Source of the DNA: Massilia violaceinigra
GTDB lineage: Bacteria; Pseudomonadota; Gammaproteobacteria; Burkholderiales; Burkholderiaceae_D
Direction of reading: 5' to 3'
Assembly (NCBI RefSeq): GCF_002752675.1
Contig: NZ_CP024608.1
Location: 7,192,001-7,256,000, forward strand
Length of the DNA stretch: 64,000 bases
Shown: piece by piece, positions 46,962-56,071 of the stretch
Layout: each line of letters starts with the position of its first letter
Position numbering within the stretch: position 1 is the first letter of the stretch
The notes under the pieces: model-generated
What the model was told of the DNA's origin: nothing
Databases searched by the model: none
What the model saw: the letters and a program-made list of their open reading frames with translations, nothing else
Program-made: the position numbers and the translations under genes

Positions 46962-48554
46962 TCAGTGGCTGCGCACCTGGCCGGCGGCCTGCTGGACGTG
47001 CACCAGCACGAACTGGCCGGCCTTGAGCGGCGCGAAGCCGACGGTGATGTTGACCACCCCGTGCTCGACATCGTCCTGCGTGGTCGTCTCCGGCCCGCAG
47101 CTGACAAAAAAGGCTTCGTGCGGCGCCTTGCCCTGGAACGCGCCCTGGCGGAACAGGCCGACCATGAAGGTGTGGATGCTCAGGCGGACCTGGGCCCATA
47201 ACTGGTCGTCGTTCGGTTCGAACATCACCCAGCGCGTGCCGCGCACCAGACTCTCTTCGATAAACAGCGCGGTGCGCCGCACCGGCATGCATTTGCACTG
47301 CGCGCCATCGGGGTCGTCGTCGTGCAGGGTGCGCGCGCCCCACACAATGCGCCCCGCCCCCGGCATGCTGCGCAGGCAGTTGATGCCGAGCGGGTTGAGC
47401 ATGGCGCTGTCGCTGTCGCTCACCGGCACGCTCAGTGCCGGCACGCCCACCAGCGTCGTATCCATGCCGACCGGCGCCTTCCACACGCCGCGCTGGTGAT
47501 CGGTGCGGGCGATAATGCCGGCCACCGCGCCGCACGGCACCAGTCGCGTGAGCCGGCCGCCGCGCTGGTCGACCGGCTGCAGCAGGCGCGGGAAGAACAG
47601 CGCGGCATTGCGGCTGCTGGTGCCAAGCGCGGCGACGCCTTCGACGGCGTTGTCGACGTTGTTCCAGGCGGGCGGCGGATCGACCAGGAACATGGCGCGG
47701 CGCCGCTCGCAATAGGCGGCCGCTTCGGCCACCAGCGCATCGTCGACGCCGCCGTCGAGCAGGTCGCCGCCGTTGTCGAGGTACGGCGGAATGCACAGCA
47801 GATTAAACAGGTCGGCCCGCGCCAGCGCATACAGCCCGGCCCGGGCGGCCAGCTTGCCGCTGCCGATGAACTCCGCCAGGGTGAGCGGCAGTTCGTCGGC
47901 CGCGCGGTCGGCCGCGCTCACGCGGGTATTGCTGGTCGCGCCGCTGTCCCAGGCGTCGCCGTGCTCGCCCGCGGGACGCGGATCGCAGGCCGGGCGTTCG
48001 GCGGGCAGGCTGCCGTTCATCGTCACCAGGCGCGAAATGCTGCGCAGGACCAGGTCGACCCGGCGCGGGTGGGATGCGCCCACCGACACATTGCGAAATA
48101 CCTCCACGTGGCCGGTGACGCTGTCGCGCACCGACAGGTTGAAGCTGTGCGGGTCGCCCGAGAGCAGCTCGTGGTCGACGCGCGCCTGCAGCGCATTGCC
48201 CCAGGCGCCGGGATCGCGTGCCTGCAGCGTCAGGGCGCCGGCGCGCAGGATGGCGTGGCTGCGCACCACGCCGTGCTGCGGCGCCGGCGCGCGGTACAGG
48301 CGCACGATGACGGCTTTGCCGCCGCCATTCAAAAAGAAATCGCGGACGGCGTAGCCCAGGGAGCTGTCGCCCCACAGGCCGCCGAACTGGCGTTTGAATT
48401 CGGCGAAACTGGCGATGGCGACCGGTTCGTCGACCGGGCCGCGCAAGGCGCGTCCGACAAATGCGGTGACCGACGTGGCCACACCGGCAATCGGATGCAG
48501 CGCGGCGGATAGCTGCTCGGGAGCGGCGCTGGCGTAGCTCAGTGCGGCATGCAT
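46962..48554 (-). CDS. phage-tail-sheath-like protein of the contractile injection (eCIS) type
   Basis: The 530-residue protein begins at the ATG at 48554, six bases after GGAGG. It has the eCIS/phage sheath plan: N-terminal GVATSVTAFVGRALRGPVDE, SFAEFKRQFGGLW, FFLNGGGKAVIVRLY; a middle domain with LLCIPPYL and GVWKAPVG; and the C-terminal sheath domain (LFIEESLVRGTRWVMFEPND, QGAFQGKAPHEAFFVSCGPE, GIVNITVGFAPL-like end). Sheath subunits polymerise around a tube and contract to drive injection. No tube, baseplate, spike or ATPase gene is near, so this is a solitary copy. It appears full length. Confidence 0.88.
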   Translation of the reverse strand: MHAALSYASAAPEQLSAALHPIAGVATSVTAFVGRALRGPVDEPVAIASFAEFKRQFGGLWGDSSLGYAVRDFFLNGGGKAVIVRLYRAPAPQHGVVRSHAILRAGALTLQARDPGAWGNALQARVDHELLSGDPHSFNLSVRDSVTGHVEVFRNVSVGASHPRRVDLVLRSISRLVTMNGSLPAERPACDPRPAGEHGDAWDSGATSNTRVSAADRAADELPLTLAEFIGSGKLAARAGLYALARADLFNLLCIPPYLDNGGDLLDGGVDDALVAEAAAYCERRRAMFLVDPPPAWNNVDNAVEGVAALGTSSRNAALFFPRLLQPVDQRGGRLTRLVPCGAVAGIIARTDHQRGVWKAPVGMDTTLVGVPALSVPVSDSDSAMLNPLGINCLRSMPGAGRIVWGARTLHDDDPDGAQCKCMPVRRTALFIEESLVRGTRWVMFEPNDDQLWAQVRLSIHTFMVGLFRQGAFQGKAPHEAFFVSCGPETTTQDDVEHGVVNITVGFAPLKAGQFVLVHVQQAAGQVRSH

Positions 48555-48927
48555 GGAGACCTCCTGTTTCGTATTTACATTTACAGCGGCCGTAATTCGC
48601 CGCGACCTAGCTATTAGATGCTTCCTGAAAACGATACCTTTGACATTTATCAATAGAGCTAGCGAACTCGGCAATAGTCTTGCGCTATAGGCTTGACAAC
48701 GCTGCAAACGGAATCAAAACCCGGCGTATTAATGAAACTTAGGCAACGTTTTGGTGCACACACGGTGTGCGTGTTTGCCCACCAACGTTGAGAAATCTAT
48801 GCAAGACGGGTTAATCCGGCGCTATTAGTCTGGATAAGCTGGCATGCGATGTGCAGATAACCATGCAGATAAGTTGTTTATCCGACAAATGGTGCTGCCA
48901 TGCATTGCACCATAAAGGATTCGATTG
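48555..48927. promoter_or_regulatory. control region between the sheath gene and the divergent small gene
   Basis: This 373-base gap is AT-richer than average. At 48745-48789 a nested dyad occurs: AACGTT(TT)GGTG pairs with CACCAACGTT, and inside it GCACAC-ACG-GTGTGC forms a second palindrome (48756-48770). This could be a regulator site or a hairpin shared by the two divergent genes. No gene was found. Confidence 0.5.
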
Positions 48928-49316
48928 ATGACCACGACCGTTCAGATCACCCTCGCCGACCGGGAACACAGGCTTTGGCACTGATGTCGTACTTGCATGT
49001 GATATTGCGCCGCTAGCAAGACCGGGTGACCGCTATCGAATATATGCACATCGATCCGGCTTATTGCCGTCATGTGCCGGGATTGGCCACCGCCAGGGAA
49101 ACCGGCGACGTGCGGCTGATCGGCGCGCATTTGCAAGGCATCGATGCTGGCGAGGCGGGATTGTACGTGGCGACGCTCAAAACGCCGTTGCTGGCACGCG
49201 CGCCGCCGGCCCAGCCCATGCCAGCACCGGCGGCGGCCGAGGCGCCGAGGCGCGCTGCGGCAGCCCAGAGCGCGCCTGCCGCCGCCCTGCAAAGCGATGT
49301 CGGGCGCCTGCGCTGA
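48928..49316 (+). pseudogene. small hypothetical protein, apparently split over three frames
   Basis: An ATG at 48928 follows AAGGA by eight bases but reads only 18 codons (MTTTVQITLADREHRLWH). In the next frame, coding-like sequence continues without a start (TGFGTDVVLACDIAPLARPG, then DRYRIYAH), and in the third frame it goes on from about 49040 (HIDPAYCRHVPGLATARETG, LYVATLKTPLLARA, then an Ala/Pro-rich tail). Two single-base changes, near 48960 and 49040, would join these into a protein of about 125 residues. The family is not recognised. It is divergent from the sheath gene. Confidence 0.35.
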
Positions 49317-49336
49317 GGGCCATTTGCCGCAGCCAT

Positions 49337-49367
49337 AAAAAAAGCCCGCATCGTCTGCGGGCTTTTT
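49337..49367 (-). terminator. bidirectional rho-independent terminator after clpA
   Basis: An eight-base stem AGCCCGCA/TGCGGGCT (49343-49363) is flanked by seven A on the left and five T on the right, so it can work in both directions, mainly for clpA on the minus strand. Confidence 0.9.
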
Positions 49368-49382
49368 GCTTGCTGCCGGTGC

Positions 49383-51683
49383 TTATTCGATTTCGACCGT
49401 TTCCGGTGCCGCCGGTGGAGGAGCAGCGTCGGACTCGGGGAATTCGAGCGTGACCGCATCTTTCTCGTCCATGTCGACCGTGACCCGGCCGCCGCTGACC
49501 AGGCGGCCGAACAGCAGTTCGTCGGCCAGCGCCTTGCGGATCATGTCCTGGATCAGGCGCGCCATCGGCCGTGCACCCATCTGCGGATCGAACCCTTTCT
49601 TCGCGAGGAACTTGCGCAGTTTCTCGGTGAAGATGGCTTCGACCTTCTTCTCGTGCAGCTGTTCTTCCAGCTGCATGAGGAACTTGTCGACCACGCGCAG
49701 GATGATTTCTTCGTCCAGTGCGCGGAAGCTGATGGTGGCGTCGATCCGGTTGCGGAACTCCGGCGTGAACATGCGCTTGATGTCGGCCATCTCGTCGCCC
49801 GCCGCCTTGGAGTCGGTAAAGCCCATCGAGCGTTTGGTCAGGCTTTCGGCGCCGGCATTGGTCGTCATGATGATGATCACGTTGCGGAAGTCCGCCTTGC
49901 GGCCATTGTTATCGGTCAGCGTGCCATGGTCCATCACCTGCAGCAGGATATTGAAGATATCCGGATGCGCTTTCTCGATCTCGTCGAGCAGCAGCACCGC
50001 GTGCGGCTTCTTGGTGATGGCTTCGGTCAGCAAACCACCCTGGTCGAAACCGACGTAGCCCGGCGGCGCGCCGATCAGGCGGCTGACGGCGTGGCGTTCC
50101 ATGTACTCCGACATGTCGAAGCGAATCAGCTCGATGCCGAGGATGAAGGCCAGCTGCTTGGCCACCTCGGTCTTGCCGACGCCCGTGGGGCCGGAGAACA
50201 GGAAGGAACCGATCGGCTTGTCGGTCTTGCCCAGGCCGGCACGCGCCATCTTGATCGCCGACGACAGCGCATCGATGGCAGGCTCCTGGCCGAACACGAC
50301 GTTGCGCAGGTCGCGGTCAATGGTCTGCAGCTTGCTGCGGTCGTCCTGGTTGACGGTTTGCGGCGGGATGCGCGCGATCTTGGCGATGATGTCCTCGATC
50401 TCGGCCTTGCCGATGGTTTTCTTTTGCTTCGACTTCGGCAAGATACGTTGCGCCGCGCCGGCTTCGTCGATGACGTCGATCGCCTTGTCGGGCAGATGAC
50501 GGTCGTTGATGAAGCGCGCCGCCAGTTCGGCCGCGGTGGAGAGCGCCGACGACGAATACTTCACGCCATGGTGCTCTTCGAAGCGCGACTTGAGGCCGCG
50601 CAGGATCTGCACGGTCTGTTCGACGGTCGGCTCGTTGACGTCGACCTTCTGGAAGCGGCGCGACAGCGCGTGGTCTTTCTCGAACACACCGCGAAATTCC
50701 GTGTACGTGGTCGCGCCGATGCACTTGAGCTGGCCATTGGCGAGCGCCGGCTTGAGCAGGTTGGACGCGTCGAGCGTGCCGCCCGATGCGGAACCGGCGC
50801 CGATGATCGTGTGGATCTCGTCGATGAACAGGATGCCGTGCGGCGTTTCCTTGAGCTGCTTGAGCACGGCCTTGAGGCGCTGCTCGAAGTCGCCGCGGTA
50901 CTTGGTGCCGGCCAGCAGCGCGCCCATGTCGAGCGAATACACGATGGCATTCTGCAAGATCTCGGGCACTTCTTCCTGCGTGATGCGCCATGCCAGGCCT
51001 TCGGCGATCGCGGTCTTGCCGACCCCGGCTTCACCGACGAGCAGCGGATTGTTCTTGCGGCGGCGGCAAAGAATCTGGATGACGCGGTCCACTTCGTCCT
51101 CGCGGCCGATCAGCGGATCGATCTTGCCCTCGGCAGCGGCCTTGTTCAGGTTCTGCGTGAACTGGTCGAGCGGACTTTCCTTGGCCTGGCCTTCGACCTG
51201 CGCCTCTTCCACGCCTTCGGACGTTTTTTGCGAGTCGACCTGCTGGTCCTTGCGCACACCGTGCGAAATGAAGTTGACCACGTCGAGGCGGGTCACGCCC
51301 TGCTGGTGCAGGTAGTAGACCGCGTGCGAGTCTTTTTCGCCGAAGATCGCCACCAGCACGTTGGCGCCGGTGACTTCCTTCTTGCCGTTCGATGCGGACT
51401 GAACGTGCATGATGGCGCGTTGAATCACGCGCTGGAAGCCCAGGGTCGGCTGCGTGTCCACCTCGCCCGTGCCAGGCACGGTCGGGGTGTTGTCGCCGAT
51501 GAAGTTGGTCAGCGTTTTGCGCAGGTCTTCAATGTTGACAGCACAGGCACGCAACACTTCCGCGGCCGATGGATTGTCCAGAAGCGCCAGCAGCAAATGC
51601 TCAACGGTGATGAATTCATGCCGTGCTTGCCGAGCTTCGACAAAGGCCATGTGTAAAGAGACTTCCAATTCCTGCGCAATCAT
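49383..51683 (-). CDS. clpA: ATP-dependent Clp protease ATP-binding subunit ClpA
   Basis: This 766-residue AAA+ unfoldase has an N-terminal ClpS-binding repeat domain ([33 protein letters not shown]), AAA1 (Walker [16 protein letters not shown], Walker B ILFIDEIH) and AAA2 ([31 protein letters not shown]). It feeds substrates into ClpP. The ATG at 51683 overlaps the clpS stop as ATGA and follows GGAGG. The C-terminal tail is acidic and proline-rich. Confidence 0.97.
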   Translation of the reverse strand: MIAQELEVSLHMAFVEARQARHEFITVEHLLLALLDNPSAAEVLRACAVNIEDLRKTLTNFIGDNTPTVPGTGEVDTQPTLGFQRVIQRAIMHVQSASNGKKEVTGANVLVAIFGEKDSHAVYYLHQQGVTRLDVVNFISHGVRKDQQVDSQKTSEGVEEAQVEGQAKESPLDQFTQNLNKAAAEGKIDPLIGREDEVDRVIQILCRRRKNNPLLVGEAGVGKTAIAEGLAWRITQEEVPEILQNAIVYSLDMGALLAGTKYRGDFEQRLKAVLKQLKETPHGILFIDEIHTIIGAGSASGGTLDASNLLKPALANGQLKCIGATTYTEFRGVFEKDHALSRRFQKVDVNEPTVEQTVQILRGLKSRFEEHHGVKYSSSALSTAAELAARFINDRHLPDKAIDVIDEAGAAQRILPKSKQKKTIGKAEIEDIIAKIARIPPQTVNQDDRSKLQTIDRDLRNVVFGQEPAIDALSSAIKMARAGLGKTDKPIGSFLFSGPTGVGKTEVAKQLAFILGIELIRFDMSEYMERHAVSRLIGAPPGYVGFDQGGLLTEAITKKPHAVLLLDEIEKAHPDIFNILLQVMDHGTLTDNNGRKADFRNVIIIMTTNAGAESLTKRSMGFTDSKAAGDEMADIKRMFTPEFRNRIDATISFRALDEEIILRVVDKFLMQLEEQLHEKKVEAIFTEKLRKFLAKKGFDPQMGARPMARLIQDMIRKALADELLFGRLVSGGRVTVDMDEKDAVTLEFPESDAAPPPAAPETVEIE

Positions 51684-51982
51684 ACTTCCTCCATCACGCA
51701 CTGCAGGGGGTGCCCCGCCTTGCGCGCATGCGTTAATACAAACTCCACTTTGGTACACGCTATATCTTTGGAAAACACGCCACACACTCCCTTGCCATGA
51801 CGATGGACGGACAGCATGATCTGCGTGGCCGTCTCTCGGTCTTTGTTGAAGTATTCCTGGATGACGGCGACCACAAACTCCATGGGCGTGTAGTCATCGT
51901 TCAGTAGTGCTACCTGGTACAGCGGCGGCGGCTTGACCGTCTGCCGCTCCAGCAGTTGTTCGGTATCTTGCTTAGTGGCCAT
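51680..51982 (-). CDS. clpS: ATP-dependent Clp protease adaptor ClpS
   Basis: The 100-residue adaptor delivers N-end-rule substrates to ClpA. It has the ClpS core: [40 protein letters not shown] and [18 protein letters not shown], where the DDYTPM region forms the N-degron pocket. It is coupled to clpA by a four-base overlap. Confidence 0.96.
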   Translation of the reverse strand: MATKQDTEQLLERQTVKPPPLYQVALLNDDYTPMEFVVAVIQEYFNKDRETATQIMLSVHRHGKGVCGVFSKDIACTKVEFVLTHARKAGHPLQCVMEEV

Positions 51983-52302
51983 ACGCTTATTCTAATGCTT
52001 TCAACGATGATGCTATGGGTAAATATCAGGGCATTTACATTTGTTTTCCATCTTACGCGTTTTCCGATCTATGCGCAGATGGCGACCCGATTCGGTAAAT
52101 CAAGAGTTGCTTTTTCGCAGAGTGTGAGGAATTTGGCAATTCCGACGCAAAAGCGCTTGACTTGGATATTTTTTCAACCAACAATGCGGTTATCGACTTG
52201 TACTTATGTACTTGTTGATAAGAAGTGAGCAGGCTGAGGAGGGGGCAGAAGCTTCTTGCTTTTATGGCTCGTGTGATTGGTTATAATTTTGAAAGTTCTT
52301 TT
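51983..52302. promoter_or_regulatory. AT-rich divergent control region of clpS and the cold-shock gene
   Basis: These 320 bases are markedly AT-rich. A TATAAT at 52282-52287 lies close before the cold-shock ATG, but no well-spaced -35 was found for it. An upstream start with a long structured leader, as in cspA, is also possible. No gene is seen here. Confidence 0.45.
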
Positions 52303-52506
52303 ATGGCAACAGGTACAGTTAAGTGGTTCAATGATTCCAAAGGTTTTGGCTTCATCACTCCAGATGACGGCGGCGAAGATTTGTTCGCGCACTTTTCCGC
52401 AATCAACATGAACGGTTTCAAGACCCTCAAAGAAGGTCAAAAAGTTCAATTCGAAGTCACGCAAGGCCCTAAAGGCAAGCAAGCTTCCAACATCCAGGCT
52501 GCATAA
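52303..52506 (+). CDS. cold-shock protein, CspA family
   Basis: The 67-residue OB-fold protein carries both nucleic-acid-binding motifs, [10 protein letters not shown] (RNP1) and DLFAHFSAI (RNP2), and starts [12 protein letters not shown]. It binds single-stranded RNA or DNA and acts as an RNA chaperone. The ATG at 52303 gives the standard family length; the longer in-frame extension is not conserved-looking. Confidence 0.95.
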   Translation: MATGTVKWFNDSKGFGFITPDDGGEDLFAHFSAINMNGFKTLKEGQKVQFEVTQGPKGKQASNIQAA

Positions 52507-52526
52507 GCAATCCCCGATGTGAAAAA

Positions 52527-52551
52527 CCCCGCTTCCGAGCGGGGTTTTTTT
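52527..52551 (+). terminator. rho-independent terminator after the cold-shock gene
   Basis: The stem CCCCGCT/AGCGGGG with a TCCG loop is followed by seven T and preceded by five A, 20 bases after the stop codon. Confidence 0.92.
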
Positions 52552-52580
52552 ATCCCCGATTCTTCCCCGATGCTTCCCGC

Positions 52581-53072
52581 ATGACGATCATCTTACAGCT
52601 TCTCGGCCTTGCCGACCTGCGCACGCTTGCCGCGTCGCGCATTCCCGACCGCCTGGCCGCCCGCGCCGCCGCCGGCGCCCTGCCGCCCGCCTTTGTCGCG
52701 CAGCGCGCGCTCGGCCTGCTGGAAGCGGGCGAAAGCGCCGGCTGGTGCGCCAGCTTCCTGATCCTGCGCGCCCACGACGAGATGGTGGTCGGCGCCTGCG
52801 GATTCAAGGATATTCCCGTCGACGGCCAGGTCGAGATCGGCTATGGCGTCGCGCCCGCGTGCCGCGGCCAGGGCATCGCCACGGCTGCCGTGCGCGAACT
52901 GGCGCGCATCGCCTTTGCCGACAGCGCGGTACAACGGGTGCTGGCGCAGATCGACCAGGACAATACGCCCTCTTCGCGCGTCGCCGCCCGGCTCGGCTTC
53001 GCCGCCGGCCACACGCTCATCGATGCCGACGGCGATCGCCTGGTGCAGTGGGTGCTCGGCAAGCCTGCCTGA
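52581..53072 (+). CDS. GNAT family N-acetyltransferase
   Basis: The 163-residue protein shows GNAT motif A (VEIGYGVAPACRGQGIATAA with the acetyl-CoA-binding RGQGIA) and motif B (RVLAQIDQDNTPSSRVAARL, LGFAAGH). It resembles the RimJ/RimL-like small acetyltransferases. The substrate is unknown. It starts 30 bases after the cold-shock terminator, so it has its own promoter, and it abuts the convergent GST gene. Confidence 0.87.
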   Translation: MTIILQLLGLADLRTLAASRIPDRLAARAAAGALPPAFVAQRALGLLEAGESAGWCASFLILRAHDEMVVGACGFKDIPVDGQVEIGYGVAPACRGQGIATAAVRELARIAFADSAVQRVLAQIDQDNTPSSRVAARLGFAAGHTLIDADGDRLVQWVLGKPA

Positions 53073-53711
53073 TCAGGTTTTTTCAAACGCCGCCATCTGG
53101 TCGCGCAAGGCTTTCTGGAAGGCCGGACGCGCCTCGCAGCGCAGCTGGTAAGCCTTGAGCGTGGGATAGTCGTCGACAATCGTGGTGTGGCGCAGGAGGC
53201 GCAGCACCGTGGTCATCATCAGGTCGCCCGCGCTGAACGCGCCGTCCAGGTACTCGCGCTCGCCCAGCCACGCCGCCAGCTGCGCCAGGCGCTTGTGCAC
53301 CTCCTCGAGCGCACCCGCGCGGCGCAGTTTGGCCCACTCCTCATCGGCGAAAAACAGGTCGATCGCGGCCAGTTGCTGCAGTGGTATCTCGACGGTATTG
53401 AGCGCCGCGAAAATCCAGGTGGTCGCCCGCGCCCGGCCGGCATCATCCCTGGGAAACAGGGCGCCGCTGCGCTGCGCGATGTGCAGCACGATGGCGCCCG
53501 ACTCGAACATCGTCAGATCGCCATCCTGCATCATCGGCACCTGCCCGAAGGGCTGCAGCGCGAGGTAGTCCGGCGAGCGCTGGTCCGGTGGGCCGATCAG
53601 GCGGGTTTCATACAGCAGGCCGGCCTCTTCCAGCGCCCAGCGCACGCGCAAATCGCGCACCACGCCCTGGGCAAAGGGCGGAACGTACTGAAAAGCACTA
53701 ATCGTCAACAC
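53073..53711 (-). CDS. glutathione S-transferase family protein
   Basis: I start it at the GTG at 53711 (212 residues), behind CGGAGAA, because the thioredoxin-like domain then begins at VLTISAFQYVPPFAQG; an ATG at 53750 would add 13 residues. GST features are GQVPMMQDGDLTMFESGAIV (the glutathione-site Glu-Ser) and a C-terminal helical domain (LDGAFSAGDLMMTTVLRLLR). It ends flush with the GNAT gene. The substrate is unknown. Confidence 0.87.
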   Translation of the reverse strand: MLTISAFQYVPPFAQGVVRDLRVRWALEEAGLLYETRLIGPPDQRSPDYLALQPFGQVPMMQDGDLTMFESGAIVLHIAQRSGALFPRDDAGRARATTWIFAALNTVEIPLQQLAAIDLFFADEEWAKLRRAGALEEVHKRLAQLAAWLGEREYLDGAFSAGDLMMTTVLRLLRHTTIVDDYPTLKAYQLRCEARPAFQKALRDQMAAFEKT

Positions 53712-53807
53712 GGCGGCATTCTCCGAAAATAGGATCTTGTTCAAGATCATAAACCGTTCCGCGCCAGCGCGCGCCACCCGCGGCTGGCGGCGCGCCGTTC
53801 CTTCTCC

Positions 53808-55815
53808 TTACATCACGTTAATACTCTGCACCGCGCGCGACTCGGGTGTGCCCGGTGCGTAGCTGTTGACACACACGACAGTCCAAAAATATTCGCCGGT
53901 CACCAGATTCAGTGGCCCAAAGCGCATCGCTGCCGGGGCCTTCTTGTTCTCGTACCACACCTCGAAGAACTCCACCGGCAGACGGCGCTGCGCCTCCACC
54001 GTGCAGCGGGTGGCATTGGTGGCCTGGTAGCACACGGTGACGGGCACGGTCGGCTGCATCATGTGGCTGCTGTGTGGTGGCATGGCGACGCCGTCGATGC
54101 TGAAAGTGATGAGCGGCTCCAGGCCGCGCGCCACCCGGGCCGAGGCGCTGGCGCTATTGGTCTCGCCGTTGGCGCCGCGGCACTCCACATCCCAGCGGTG
54201 CGTGCCCGGAGCGCGCGTCACCCTGCCCCAGTTGAAGGTGCTCGGGCCGGCCAGCTTCTGCTCGACCAGATTGTCATCGACATAGGCGCGCATGTCGCAG
54301 CTTTGCGCACCGACCGCATCGTAGCGCAGCTCGAAGGCGCTGGTGGCTGTGAGCGCCGGATTGGGCGCCACGCCGAGCATGGGCGGGTTGGCCGCCGACA
54401 GCTGGTTGCCGATCTTGAATTCGACGCTCGGCTTGGCCTTGTGCGCCGCGCCGGCGATGCTCGCCACCCGCAGCGGCGTGCCCTGGGTGAGCGCGCCGCC
54501 GCTGACCAGGCGCGCGCGGATCGCGTTTTCCACCTCGCCCGGCGTGCGCAGGGTCGGCGTGGTTTCGATCAGGCGCGCGGCCAGCGCGGTCACGTGGGGC
54601 GCCGCCCACGAAGTGCCGGAACTGACCACATAGGTCGAGGCGTAGCTGTTCATCCAGGTCGACCTGACGTACTTGCCAGGCGCCCAGGCATCGACGCAAT
54701 TGCCGAAATTCGATCCCATTTCGATCGCCCCCTTGGGGTCGGGCGGCGGGAAGGCGCCAGTGCCATTCAAAGGCTGCGCCGGCTGGCCATTGCTATCGAT
54801 CGCGCCGACCACCAGCGCGCCGTCCGACGGCAGACGATCATTGAAGCTGTAATGGCAGGCGTCGCGGTAGCGGTTGCCGGCCGACTGCACGAACACCGCG
54901 CCACGGTAGCCGGTGGCGCTGTCCGGCGCGATCAGTGCACGCACGCTCTTCTGGAAAGCGGCGACCAGGGGCATGCGGTCGGGCGGCAGGTTGACCATCT
55001 GGAAGTTACTCGACAAATTGACCACGCCCATGCGGCCCTCGGCCTGGATGCGGCGCTTGGCTTCGTCCAGTGCGGCAATCACATTGGCGAAGCTGTTGCT
55101 GCCCGCAGCGCACGTCGGGTCGCCGTAAGCGAGCGAGACCAGCCTGCGCCGGCGTTGACCCCGGTAACGCCGACGTGATCGTTCTTGGCTGCGATGATGC
55201 CGGCGACGAAAGTCGCATGCGGATACTTGCCGATCGAGCAGGCGCCGGGAGCATTCCAGCGCGCGCTGACCGGCACATCGACATGGTTGCCGATGCCGCT
55301 GTCGATCACATACACGGTGGCGGCGCCGTTACTGGCCGCGCTGCCGCCAACGGCCTGCACGCCCCACGGCAAGGTGCTGGCGCCAACCTGCACGTCGGCC
55401 CACACCGAATTCGCGCTGGCGTCCGCCTGCATGTTGGGCGACACCGCCTTGATGCGCGCATCGCGCCGCAGCGCCGCCACCTGCTGCTCGGTCAGATAGG
55501 CGGCGAAGCCCTGCAGGGTGTGGCTGTAGGCATGGGTGGCGGCGACCCGGTGCGCCGCTTCGACCTCGTGCAGCAGGCGCATCACCTTGCCGTCGTGTTC
55601 GGCGTCTGAAGCGCGGGTCGCTGACCGCCTTGGCCGCATAGCGCTGCACGGCCGTATCTGCGAACAGGACGATGTAATGGGTGCTGCCGGCTTCGTTGCG
55701 GATCGGCGCCAGCAGCGCCGCCGTTCTGGGCGCTGGCGACCGCGGGCAGCACGGCCGCTCCGATCACAGTGCTCACCACCATTGCACACACACGTTTGCC
55801 AATTACTTTTGTCAT
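53808..55815 (-). pseudogene. secreted subtilisin-like (S8) serine protease, several frameshifts
   Basis: A signal peptide (VCAMVVSTVIGAAVLPAVAS) starts at the ATG at 55815 after AAGGAAAAA. Coding then passes through other frames: an inhibitor-like propeptide (THYIVLFADTAVQRYAAKAV, then HTLQGFAAYLTEQQVAALRR), the Asp motif (VYVIDSGIG), the His motif (YPHATFVAGIIA), and in the last frame the oxyanion/Ser region (FVQSAGN, SSGTSWAAPHVTALAA), ending in an Ig-like tail. Frame changes lie near 55730, 55612 and 55143. All catalytic residues are present, so it was, or with corrected sequence still is, a proteinase-K-like secreted protease of about 660 residues. Confidence 0.8.
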
Positions 55816-56071
55816 TTTTTCCTTGTATTGGTCAGCAGATTCCATCAGGTGAATCATGCAGGTTGAGTTGTTTAAATATCAACAACAAGGAAAGTATGAT
55901 CAAATTGCCATTCCAACATTCTTACATTTTTGGAAATATATTATCCACGCGCGGGCAAGTATGGCGCGGCCCCATCGTAGCTCTGCGGCCCGCTCCTCGC
56001 CAATTTTCGCGGCGTCAAAGCGGCTCGTCGTTGTAGCGGATTTGCATGCCATCGAACACGCGTATGTCCAA
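55816..56071. other. AT-rich spacer between the protease gene and the intron
   Basis: This region holds the protease promoter and the 3' exon side of the intron. A short reading piece ending DIRVFDGMQIRYNDEPL with a stop at 56015-56017 runs up to the intron boundary but has no start and no recognised family. Confidence 0.35.

Noticed and set aside
46962..48554. The tail sheath gene as evidence of a prophage
   Set aside because: No integrase, capsid, terminase or other tail genes are near, and the type is closer to contractile injection systems.
56015..56071. A reading piece ending DIRVFDGMQIRYNDEPL as a transposase remnant
   Set aside because: Too short, no start and no family recognised; kept only as a note in the spacer entry.
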